Assembly: GCF_040544555.1 (NCBI RefSeq)
Contig: NZ_JBEPKD010000007.1
Location: 124,001 to 188,000, forward strand
Origin: Halalkalibacter oceani
Lineage (GTDB): Bacteria; Bacillota; Bacilli; Bacillales; Bacillaceae_D
Reading direction: 5' to 3'
DNA: 64,000 nt
This document shows, piece after piece, positions 9,042 through 16,661 of this stretch. Position numbers and translations under genes: made by a program. Positions within the stretch are counted from its first letter, which is position 1, and the number at the start of each line of letters is the position of its first letter. The notes beneath the pieces were generated by a model. That model had not been told where the DNA came from, ran no database searches, and saw only the letters and a list, made by a program, of their open reading frames with translations.

Positions 9042-10304
9042 ATGGCAGAAGTAATCAAAGTGAATAATGGTGTTCTTGAAGTACCAAATAACCCGATTGT
9101 CCCGTTCATCGAGGGAGATGGAACTGGTCCTGACATTTGGGCGGCAGCTTCCAGAGTATTGGATGCGGCAGTTGAGAAAGCATACAATGGCGAAAAGAAA
9201 ATCGAATGGAAAGAAATTCTTGCCGGTGAAAAGGCATTTAATCAAACGGGTGAATGGTTACCTGAAGAAACACTTGATGCAGTTCGCAAGTATGTTATCG
9301 CGATTAAAGGGCCATTAACGACTCCAATCGGCGGCGGAATCCGCTCATTAAACGTTGCCCTTCGTCAGGAGCTTGACCTTTATGTATGTCTTCGTCCGGT
9401 TCGTTATTTCAAAGGTGTTCCTTCACCGGTAAAACGTCCTGAAGATACAGACATGGTCATTTTCCGTGAAAACTCTGAAGATATTTACGCAGGTATTGAG
9501 TACAAAGAAGGCTCAGACGAAGTGAAGAAGCTTATCGATTTCCTTCAAAACGAAATGGGTGTAACGAAAATCCGCTTCCCTGAAACGTCTGGTATCGGAA
9601 TTAAGCCAGTTTCTGAGCAAGGAACAGACCGACTGGTTCGTGCAGCAATTCAGTATGCGATTGATGAAGGCCGCAAGAGCGTGACGCTTGTGCATAAAGG
9701 GAACATCATGAAGTTTACTGAAGGAGCCTTCAAAAACTGGGGATACGAAGTGGCTGAGCGCGAGTTTGGCGATAAAGTATTCACATGGGCTCAATACGAC
9801 AAGATTGCCGAAGCAGAAGGAAAAGACGCGGCAAATAAAGCACAGGCAGATGCCGAAGCAGCTGGAAAGATCATCGTCAAGGATTCAATCGCCGACATTT
9901 TCTTACAGCAAATTCTTACTCGTCCAAAAGAGTTCGATGTTGTCGCTACGATGAACTTGAATGGTGACTACATTTCTGATGCGCTTGCGGCACAAGTTGG
10001 CGGAATTGGTATTGCACCTGGTGCGAACATCAACTATGCAACAGGACACGCTATTTTTGAAGCGACTCACGGTACAGCACCGAAATATGCCGGACTTGAT
10101 AAAGTAAACCCTTCATCCGTTCTTCTTTCCGGTGAGTTAATGCTTCGTCACCTTGGCTGGACAGAAGCGGCTGATCTTATTATGGCGTCAATGGATAAAA
10201 CGATTGCCAGCAAGGTCGTCACATATGACTTCGCCCGTCTGATGGATGGCGCAACAGAAGTATCATGCTCTGGTTTTGCAGATGAATTAATTAAGAACCT
10301 TTAA
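9042..10304 (+). CDS. icd: Isocitrate dehydrogenase (NADP)
   Basis: Oxidative decarboxylation of isocitrate to 2-oxoglutarate with NADP. 420 aa, similar to Bacillus Icd (about 423). Visible: substrate segment GGGIRSLNVALRQELDLY with the arginines and serine of the isocitrate site, FRENSEDIYAGIE, LVHKGNIMKFTEGAF, and ATHGTAPKYAG near the cofactor site. Start ATG 9042 has GAAGGAGGT. It is the middle gene of citZ-icd-mdh. Confidence 0.97.
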   Translation: MAEVIKVNNGVLEVPNNPIVPFIEGDGTGPDIWAAASRVLDAAVEKAYNGEKKIEWKEILAGEKAFNQTGEWLPEETLDAVRKYVIAIKGPLTTPIGGGIRSLNVALRQELDLYVCLRPVRYFKGVPSPVKRPEDTDMVIFRENSEDIYAGIEYKEGSDEVKKLIDFLQNEMGVTKIRFPETSGIGIKPVSEQGTDRLVRAAIQYAIDEGRKSVTLVHKGNIMKFTEGAFKNWGYEVAEREFGDKVFTWAQYDKIAEAEGKDAANKAQADAEAAGKIIVKDSIADIFLQQILTRPKEFDVVATMNLNGDYISDALAAQVGGIGIAPGANINYATGHAIFEATHGTAPKYAGLDKVNPSSVLLSGELMLRHLGWTEAADLIMASMDKTIASKVVTYDFARLMDGATEVSCSGFADELIKNL

Positions 10305-10357
10305 TCAGGAAACGGATAAGAGGTTAGATTATTAAATAAAAATTGGAGTGGATGCAG

Positions 10358-11302
10358 ATGGCAATAAAGCGTCGCAAGATTTCAGTCATTGGCGGTGGAT
10401 TTACTGGAGCTACAACAGCTCTGATGGTTGCCCAAAAAGAACTTGGAGACGTCGTGTTATTAGATATTCCACAAATGGAAGGCCCGACAAAAGGAAAGGC
10501 ATTGGATATGCTTGAATCGACTCCTGTTCAAGGAATCGATTCAGCGATTGTCGGAACTTCAAATTATGAAGATACAAAGGACTCAGATGTCGTTGTTATT
10601 ACGGCGGGGATTGCTCGTAAGCCGGGAATGAGCCGCGATGATCTGGTCAATACAAATGCGGGAATTATGAAGGCCGTAACGAGAGAAGTTGTGAAGTACT
10701 CGCCGAATTGTTATATCATCGTCTTAACGAATCCGGCTGATGCGATGACATATACGGTTTACAAAGAGTCCGGCTTCCCGAAAAACCGGGTTATCGGCCA
10801 ATCCGGAGTGCTTGATACAGCCCGTTTCCGGACATTTGTCGCCCAGGAGCTTAACTTGTCGGTAGAAGATATTAGCGGCTTTGTTCTTGGCGGGCATGGC
10901 GATGATATGGTTCCGCTTATCCGCTATTCCTATGCCGGTGGCATTCCACTGGAGAAGCTGATTCCGCAGGACCGTCTTGATGCAATCGTCGAGCGGACAC
11001 GCAAAGGCGGCGGCGAAATCGTCGGCTTGCTCGGAAACGGCAGTGCCTACTACGCGCCTGCTGCTTCACTTACACAAATGGTGGAAGCGATCATTAAGGA
11101 TAAAAAGCGTGTCATTCCGACAATTGCTTACCTTGAAGGCGAGTATGGCTACGAAGACATTTATGCCGGTGTTCCAACGATTCTCGGTGGAGATGGAATT
11201 GAAAAGGTGATTGAGCTTGAATTAACTGAGGATGAAAAAGCGGCTCTCGCCAAATCGATTCAATCGATCCGTAACGTTATGGAAGCATTGCCGAAAGAGT
11301 AG
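10358..11302 (+). CDS. mdh: Malate dehydrogenase (NAD)
   Basis: Oxidises malate to oxaloacetate in the TCA cycle. 314 aa, LDH-like malate dehydrogenase. NAD motif VIGGGFTGATTA at the N terminus, substrate arginine loop ARKPGMSRDDL, catalytic GGHGDDMVP. ATG 10358 gives MAIKRRKISVIGGG, matching the family; in-frame TTG 10343 and ATG 10352 lie within or too near the ribosome site TGGAGTGG. Final gene of the citZ cluster, followed by a terminator. Confidence 0.97.
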   Translation: MAIKRRKISVIGGGFTGATTALMVAQKELGDVVLLDIPQMEGPTKGKALDMLESTPVQGIDSAIVGTSNYEDTKDSDVVVITAGIARKPGMSRDDLVNTNAGIMKAVTREVVKYSPNCYIIVLTNPADAMTYTVYKESGFPKNRVIGQSGVLDTARFRTFVAQELNLSVEDISGFVLGGHGDDMVPLIRYSYAGGIPLEKLIPQDRLDAIVERTRKGGGEIVGLLGNGSAYYAPAASLTQMVEAIIKDKKRVIPTIAYLEGEYGYEDIYAGVPTILGGDGIEKVIELELTEDEKAALAKSIQSIRNVMEALPKE

Positions 11303-11369
11303 GTAGAAAACAAGGATCACGGTTGAAGGCTCGTGCAGAAAGAAACGATGCACCTTCCAATTACATGAA

Positions 11370-11416
11370 GAGAGGTTGTCTTAGAAGCGTTCGCTTTCAG
11401 GCAGCCTCTCTTTTTT
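11370..11416 (+). terminator. Intrinsic terminator after mdh
   Basis: GAGAGG(11370-11375) pairs with CCTCTC(11405-11410), with further pairing toward an AAGCGTTCGCTT apex, followed by TTTTTT. Related in sequence to other terminators of the window. Confidence 0.85.
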
Positions 11417-11565
11417 GAAATTCACAGCAACCGATTGGCTTCGCGCCGTCTCCTGGGGGAGAAGAGAGCGTTTTCTTAGAAAAAAGCTGTTCTAACAAGG
11501 AAAAGCAGTCTCTTTTTTGATATACTATTAAAAAAGGATGAAGAGGGAAAACCGTTACAACTATT

Positions 11566-11593
11566 AACGTAAACTTTGGGGGAAGTTTACGTT
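11566..11593 (+). promoter_or_regulatory. Perfect inverted repeat abutting phoP ribosome site
   Basis: AACGTAAACTT (11566-11576), six bases TGGGGG, then AAGTTTACGTT (11583-11593). The second arm ends one base before the GGAGG site (11595-11599) of phoP. It could be a protein operator in the 5' leader, or an mRNA hairpin stacking against the ribosome site. No factor is identified. The rest of the mdh-phoP gap (about 300 bp) holds the mdh terminator and a TATACT at 11521 without a clear -35. Confidence 0.65.
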
Positions 11594-11607
11594 TGGAGGA
11601 TGGAATG

Positions 11608-12342
11608 ATGTCACAGCGTATATTGGTAGTGGATGATGAAGAATCAATCGTTACATTATTGCAATTCAATCTGGAGCAGTCAGGATATGATGTCACTACG
11701 GCAATGGATGGGGCTACAGCATTGAAGCTCGCCAGTTCGGAGCCATTTGATTTGATCGTTCTTGATCTCATGCTACCAGAGCTAGACGGTATTGAGGTAT
11801 GCAAGCAGCTTCGTCAGCAAAAGATTTTGACGCCGATTTTAATGCTGACGGCAAAGGATGATGAATTCGATAAAGTACTGGGTCTTGAGCTCGGTGCTGA
11901 CGATTATATGACAAAGCCGTTTAGCCCGCGTGAGGTTGTTGCCCGAGTCCGTGCTATTTTACGAAGAGTCGAGCAGCAGTCGTCTTTATCGCAAAAGGAA
12001 GAAACTGCGAAAGAGGCTGTTACTGTCCTGACATGCGGAGAGGTTGAAATTTACCCGGATAACTACGAAGTGCATTACCAGAACCAGGTGCTCGAGCTGA
12101 CCCCGAAGGAATTTGAACTATTGCTCTATTTGGCGAACCATAAGGGCCGGGTGCTTACGCGTGATCAGTTGTTAAATGCCGTATGGGATTATGAATTTGT
12201 CGGCGATACGCGAATTGTCGACGTTCATATTAGCCATTTGCGTGAAAAAATAGAACCAAACACAAAAAAACCGATTTATATTAAGACCATTCGCGGACTT
12301 GGTTATAAATTAGAGGAACCACAGCTCCATGCTAAGACTTAG
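11608..12342 (+). CDS. phoP: Phosphate regulon response regulator PhoP
   Basis: OmpR-type response regulator, 244 aa. Receiver domain residues 4-118 with acidic pair D9-D10, phosphoacceptor D53 in VLDLMLPELDG, and K in MTKPFSPRE; winged-helix output domain from about residue 145, with TPKEFELLLYLA and the C-terminal TIRGLGYKLE. ATG 11608 is best spaced (8 bp) from GGAGG; ATG 11605 is the alternative. It overlaps phoR by 14 bp. Assignment to PhoP rests on family, on pairing with PhoR and on the mdh-phoPR-polA gene order. Regulates phosphate starvation genes in Bacillus. Confidence 0.92.
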   Translation: MSQRILVVDDEESIVTLLQFNLEQSGYDVTTAMDGATALKLASSEPFDLIVLDLMLPELDGIEVCKQLRQQKILTPILMLTAKDDEFDKVLGLELGADDYMTKPFSPREVVARVRAILRRVEQQSSLSQKEETAKEAVTVLTCGEVEIYPDNYEVHYQNQVLELTPKEFELLLYLANHKGRVLTRDQLLNAVWDYEFVGDTRIVDVHISHLREKIEPNTKKPIYIKTIRGLGYKLEEPQLHAKT

Positions 12343-14110
12343 ATTCAGGCTTGTTCTTGCGGTCGTCAGTATCACATTAATCGTCATGGCGAGTCTAAGC
12401 TTTATTATTGGACAGCTTTACGAGGATTTTTATTTAAACAGCCTGACCGAACGGCTGAAAAAAGAAGCTGATTTAACGGCGTATATGCTGGCGAAGGAGG
12501 ATCTTGCTTCAGAGGAGATTCAGCAGCTGGCGATTGATTTTTCCGAGGAGCTGCAGGCTAGGGTGACGATTATTCTGGCTGATGGCTCGGTCGTCGGCGA
12601 GTCGGAAACGGACCCGGCGTTAATGGACAGGCATGATTTAAGACCTGAAATCCGGGCGATCCTGGCGGGAGAAGAAGGCAGAAGTATTCGTTTTAGTGAA
12701 ACGGTGAAAGAAGAACTGCTCTACTACGCGGTTCCGATTGTCGATGATCAAAATGAAGAAATCGGCTTCGTCCGGCTCGGGCTTCCGACGACAACGCTGG
12801 CTGAGATGAATCAGACGATTTGGGGCATTTTGGCGATCAGCTTTTCCGTTGCTTTTATTATTATTGTCGCGGTCACTTATCGCGTCGCGAACCAGATGAT
12901 TTCTCCGATTGAAAGTGCAACCGCGGTAGCCAATGAGCTGGCTGAAGGGAATTATAAAGCACGGACGTCAGAAGGCAGAAAAGATGAGATCGGCCAGCTG
13001 ACCCGTTCCATCAATGTACTTGCCCATAATTTGGAGCAAATGACAACCCGCTATCAAACACAGCAGGAGCGGCTGGAGACATTAATTGAGAATATGGGAA
13101 GCGGACTGATTCTGATCAACGTCCGCGGGGATATTACGTTAATGAACCGGACTTGCCGCGATATTTTTCAGGAGAATACCGACTTATGGATCAATCAGCT
13201 TTATCATGATGTCATTAAACATAAAGAGCTGAATAAAATTGTCCAGGCGATTTTTATTACGGAGAAAAAACAGAGAAAGCAAGTCCATTTTGTCGTTCAG
13301 CAGGAAATCAGGCATTTCGATATTTATGCCGCGCCGATTATGAGCCGGAATGACCGTTTGACCGGGATTGCTCTTGTCCTCCACGATATTACCGAGTTGA
13401 AAAAGCTTGAGCAGGTCAGGAAGGATTTTGTCGCCAATGTCTCCCATGAATTAAAAACGCCGGTTACGTCGATTAAAGGATTTAGTGAGACCTTGCTTGA
13501 TGGGGCAATGGAGACCGCTCCATTACGGGAGAAGTTTTTAAATATCATTTATAAGGAAAGCGAACGTCTTCAAGGATTAATTCATGATCTTCTTGAGCTG
13601 TCGCGGATTGAGCAGCAGTATTTTGAATTGAACTGGCAGCCGACGAATGTCGAGCGCGTGATTGAGGATGTTATTGTCATTTTAAAGGAAAAGGCGGAGG
13701 AGAAGGGGATCTCACTTTTGCTTCATACACAGGGGGACAGCCAAATGGAAGGTGACCCGGAACGGATGAAGCAAATTGTCATCAACCTGGTCAACAATGC
13801 GATCACCTACACCCCGGATGGTGGGCAAATTGATCTTTTCCTTCATGGAAAGGAAAGCGAGGTTGAATTGCTTGTGCAGGATACAGGTGTCGGCATCAGC
13901 GAAAAAGAAATTCCGCGTATTTTTGAACGCTTTTATCGTGTGGACCGGGCAAGGAGCCGGAATTCCGGAGGGACCGGCTTAGGGCTGGCAATAGTCAAAC
14001 ATCTCGTGGAAGCCCATCACGGCAGCATTCATGTGACAAGCAAGCCTGGAGAGGGTACATGCTTCAGCTTGACGTTTCCCCGTACACAGGAAGAAGAACA
14101 ATCGGTTTAA
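12329..14110 (+). CDS. phoR: Phosphate regulon sensor histidine kinase PhoR
   Basis: Membrane sensor kinase, 593 aa. Transmembrane segments near residues 7-28 and 165-187 flank an extracytoplasmic domain. Then come a HAMP linker (NQMISPIESATAVANELAEG), a PAS domain, the HisKA box VANVSHELKTPVTSIKGF with phosphoacceptor near H373, and the ATPase boxes VINLVNNAITY, DTGVGIS and GGTGLGLAIVKH. Translation is coupled to phoP by a 14-bp overlap. The domain architecture and length match Bacillus PhoR (579 aa). Confidence 0.92.
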   Translation: MLRLRFRLVLAVVSITLIVMASLSFIIGQLYEDFYLNSLTERLKKEADLTAYMLAKEDLASEEIQQLAIDFSEELQARVTIILADGSVVGESETDPALMDRHDLRPEIRAILAGEEGRSIRFSETVKEELLYYAVPIVDDQNEEIGFVRLGLPTTTLAEMNQTIWGILAISFSVAFIIIVAVTYRVANQMISPIESATAVANELAEGNYKARTSEGRKDEIGQLTRSINVLAHNLEQMTTRYQTQQERLETLIENMGSGLILINVRGDITLMNRTCRDIFQENTDLWINQLYHDVIKHKELNKIVQAIFITEKKQRKQVHFVVQQEIRHFDIYAAPIMSRNDRLTGIALVLHDITELKKLEQVRKDFVANVSHELKTPVTSIKGFSETLLDGAMETAPLREKFLNIIYKESERLQGLIHDLLELSRIEQQYFELNWQPTNVERVIEDVIVILKEKAEEKGISLLLHTQGDSQMEGDPERMKQIVINLVNNAITYTPDGGQIDLFLHGKESEVELLVQDTGVGISEKEIPRIFERFYRVDRARSRNSGGTGLGLAIVKHLVEAHHGSIHVTSKPGEGTCFSLTFPRTQEEEQSV

Positions 14111-14238
14111 GGCTTTACAAACTTTTTACATGATGTTCATTCCTGCTTAACCTTTGTTTTCTAAAATAAAGACTGAACGGTTTTATCATGCTTGACAAAG
14201 AGGACTCCTTTTTGTGAAGTTGTTACATCCCCTTAGGC

Positions 14239-14277
14239 AGGACGGAAGCACCCCCTTTAGCTTCCGTCCTTTTTTTC
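14239..14277 (+). terminator. Intrinsic terminator after phoPR
   Basis: An 11-bp perfect stem, AGGACGGAAGC (14239-14249) and GCTTCCGTCCT (14260-14270), followed by seven T residues. The 328-bp gap between phoR and hflK otherwise holds AT-rich sequence with a TATAAT at 14332-14337 but no clear -35 box. Confidence 0.92.
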
Positions 14278-14438
14278 GTTCTTGCCGACAATTTACAATT
14301 TCTTTCTACCCAATTCTTCAGTTCTTTGTACTATAATGAATAAGAATGTGAGAAAAGGGTGAGGAATCTTCAAAAAGAATGAAACCTTTATTTTTGCATA
14401 CTCGTAAATAGAGGTAGAAAGAATGGAAGGATGATAAG

Positions 14439-15392
14439 ATGACGATTAAGCAACTGTTGGTAGGGTTTGTTTCGTTAATTGGAATTGCCATTTTAGCTTT
14501 ATTTTTAATTACTGGCTGGTATATTGTCGACGAGTCAGAGCAAGCTGCCCTGATTACCTTTGGTAAGGTGGACGAAACGATTACAGAACCCGGTCTTAAA
14601 TTTAAAATGCCTTGGCCGATTCAAAAAGTGGAGATTTTATCCCGGGGTACATATAACCTTCAAGTAGGTTATCAAGAAAATGAAGGTGAACTGATTGAAT
14701 TTACGAATGAGGCCAAAATGATTACGGGCGATGAAAATATTTTATTTGCTGATTTGGCCGTCCAATGGCGGATTACCGATCCGGAGCAATTTCTATACAG
14801 TACGGAGGATCCACAGGAAGTGCTCTACAATGCAACTTCTGCTTCATTACGCGGGGTGATCGGCAGCTCGAATATAGATGATGCGCTGACCGATCAGCGT
14901 CCAGAAATCGAAGCGAAGGTTTTCGAAAATCTCGTTGAATTGCTGGAAGTGTACCAGATCGGCGTGAGCATTCAGGATGTGAAGCTTCAGGACGTTGAGC
15001 TTCCGACTGAAGAAGTGCGCCGCGCCTTTACGGAAGTGACTGACGCGCGTGAAGAGCGTTTAACAAAGATTAATGAAGCGACGAAGTACCGCAATCAAGA
15101 GATTAATGTCGCCGAAGGGGAAAAGGACGCGATTATGTCCAGGGCAGAAGGAACGCGTACCGAGCGAATTGAGCGGGCCCGTGGGGATGTCGCCCGATTT
15201 GAGGCGCTTTATGATGAGTATTTAGTCAACCCTGAAGTCACACGCCAGCGGCTTGTGCTGGAGACTCTGGAAAATGTATTGCCGTCTACAGAAATTTATA
15301 TTATGGACAGCAACGGGGATACAGTAAGTTATTTACCGATTCGACCGCTTGAGCGGCGCGCGGAAGCTGCTGCAGAAGGAGGAACGAACTAA
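14439..15392 (+). CDS. hflK: SPFH-domain membrane protein HflK
   Basis: 317 aa, stomatin/prohibitin (SPFH) family. One N-terminal transmembrane segment (about residues 7-29) anchors it with the bulk outside the membrane. The SPFH domain begins at VDESEQAALITFGKV and ends in a charged helical region. In E. coli, HflK and HflC form a large cage around the FtsH protease and modulate it. It abuts hflC with no gap (stop 15390-15392, next ATG 15393). Which of the two is K or C is judged by order and similarity. This pair is absent between phoR and polA in B. subtilis. Confidence 0.85.
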   Translation: MTIKQLLVGFVSLIGIAILALFLITGWYIVDESEQAALITFGKVDETITEPGLKFKMPWPIQKVEILSRGTYNLQVGYQENEGELIEFTNEAKMITGDENILFADLAVQWRITDPEQFLYSTEDPQEVLYNATSASLRGVIGSSNIDDALTDQRPEIEAKVFENLVELLEVYQIGVSIQDVKLQDVELPTEEVRRAFTEVTDAREERLTKINEATKYRNQEINVAEGEKDAIMSRAEGTRTERIERARGDVARFEALYDEYLVNPEVTRQRLVLETLENVLPSTEIYIMDSNGDTVSYLPIRPLERRAEAAAEGGTN

Positions 15393-16328
15393 ATGAGCGA
15401 TGAAAACATTGTCGATTTAAATGAACGCCGTCCTAACGGAGAATGGCGTAAATATATTAAGCTTGCGGCAATTGCTGCTGTGTTAATTGCCATTTTGGCG
15501 ATCATTATCAGCAACCTCTTCATTGTCGAAGAAGGCGAATATAAGGTAGTTAGACAGTTCGGGGAGGTCGTACGGATCGAAGACGAGCCGGGATTAAACT
15601 ATAAGCTGCCATTCATTCAATCGGTGACGACATTACCGAAATATCAGATGGTGTATGATATTCCTCCAGCTGAAATCAACACGCGTGATAAAAAGCGGAT
15701 GCTCGCCGATCATTATGCGATTTGGAAAATTGACAACCCGCAAATGATGATCGCCAATGCCCGCACTTTGGAGCAGGCAGAAGCGATCATGGGTGAATTG
15801 ATTTTCTCCGCGATTCGGGCGGAGCTCGGGCAGCTCGATTTTGATGAAATTATCAACGAAGAGATGACGCCGACTAGAGGAAACTTTAATGAACTCGTGC
15901 TTAACCGGGTGAATGAAGCTCTTGAACGAAACAATTACGGCATTCTTTTAACGGATGTCAGAATGAAACGAACAGATTTACCTACTGAGAATGAAGAAGC
16001 GGTTTACCGCCGGATGATATCGGAACGTCATTCGACAGCTCAGGAGTATTTGGCGCAAGGGGAAGCAGAAGCGAACCGGATTCAGGCCAATACCGACCGG
16101 GAAGTGAAAGAAATGATTGCGACGGCGACAGCAGACGCCAATGAAATCATCGGGGAAGGGGAAGCAGAAGCCGCGCGCATTTACAATGACGCATTCGGCC
16201 GCGACCCGGAATTTTACCAGCTGTACCGCACTCTCCAATCCTATGAAACAACAATCGGCGACGACACCGTCATCGTACTACCGGCCGACTCCCCATACGC
16301 CCGCATCCTGATGGGGTATATTGATTAA
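15393..16328 (+). CDS. hflC: SPFH-domain membrane protein HflC
   Basis: 311 aa, partner of the preceding HflK. One transmembrane segment lies at about residues 22-46, followed by the SPFH domain starting VEEGEYKVVRQFGEV. The C-terminal part has long helices rich in AEGEAEANRIQA-like repeats typical of HflC, and ends with VIVLPADSPYARILMGY. Expected to act with FtsH in membrane protein quality control. AAGGAGGAAC lies inside the end of hflK. Immediately after the stop codon a long perfect hairpin begins. Confidence 0.87.
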   Translation: MSDENIVDLNERRPNGEWRKYIKLAAIAAVLIAILAIIISNLFIVEEGEYKVVRQFGEVVRIEDEPGLNYKLPFIQSVTTLPKYQMVYDIPPAEINTRDKKRMLADHYAIWKIDNPQMMIANARTLEQAEAIMGELIFSAIRAELGQLDFDEIINEEMTPTRGNFNELVLNRVNEALERNNYGILLTDVRMKRTDLPTENEEAVYRRMISERHSTAQEYLAQGEAEANRIQANTDREVKEMIATATADANEIIGEGEAEAARIYNDAFGRDPEFYQLYRTLQSYETTIGDDTVIVLPADSPYARILMGYID

Positions 16329-16373
16329 GAGTTTTTGCCAAAAGGGTGGATTTTGCCCTTTTGGCAAAAACTC
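16329..16373 (+). terminator. 18-bp perfect hairpin after hflC
   Basis: GAGTTTTTGCCAAAAGGG (16329-16346) is the exact reverse complement of 16356-16373, with a 9-base loop. It starts one base after the hflC stop codon. No T run follows, so it may stabilise the 3' end or terminate through its A/T-rich base on either strand. Confidence 0.7.
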
Positions 16374-16390
16374 GAAGTAGTGAGCGAAGT

Positions 16391-16451
16391 CTGCGCGAGG
16401 GTTTAAAAAGTCGCTACCGAAGCGGGTTTCTTCGGTAGCGACTTTGCGCAG
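16391..16451 (+). repeat. Second perfect hairpin between hflC and polA
   Basis: A 15-bp arm at 16407-16421 is the exact reverse complement of 16431-16445 (key part TCGCTACCGAA / TTCGGTAGCGA). Outer CTGCGC (16391-16396) and GCGCAG (16446-16451) could extend it. No T run and no gene are associated with it; its role is unknown. Confidence 0.6.
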
Positions 16452-16548
16452 AACGAAGCCACAACTAGCTTTGAGCCAAGGAACGGTTTTTTCCATGGCG
16501 CCCGGGCGGAGTCCTTGCCAAGGGAAAGGTTGGAGTTTTTCAAAATTC

Positions 16549-16596
16549 AGGGGCGTGTTAAAAGGAAAGCAAATCCTTTTGACATGCCCTCTTTTT
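16549..16596 (+). terminator. Third hairpin, terminator-like, before polA
   Basis: AGGGGCGTGTTAAAAGGA pairs, with G-U pairs, with TCCTTTTGACATGCCCT (16574-16590), followed by CTTTTT. It shares the AAAAG/CTTTT-GACA stem theme with other terminators of the window. An extended -10 (TGC-TACAAT, 16615-16623) for polA lies just downstream. Confidence 0.65.
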
Positions 16597-16661
16597 CTCA
16601 TTTTTACGCGCCTATGCTACAATAGAAGCAGCGAAAATTGAAACAGAGAGGAGCCTTTCGA

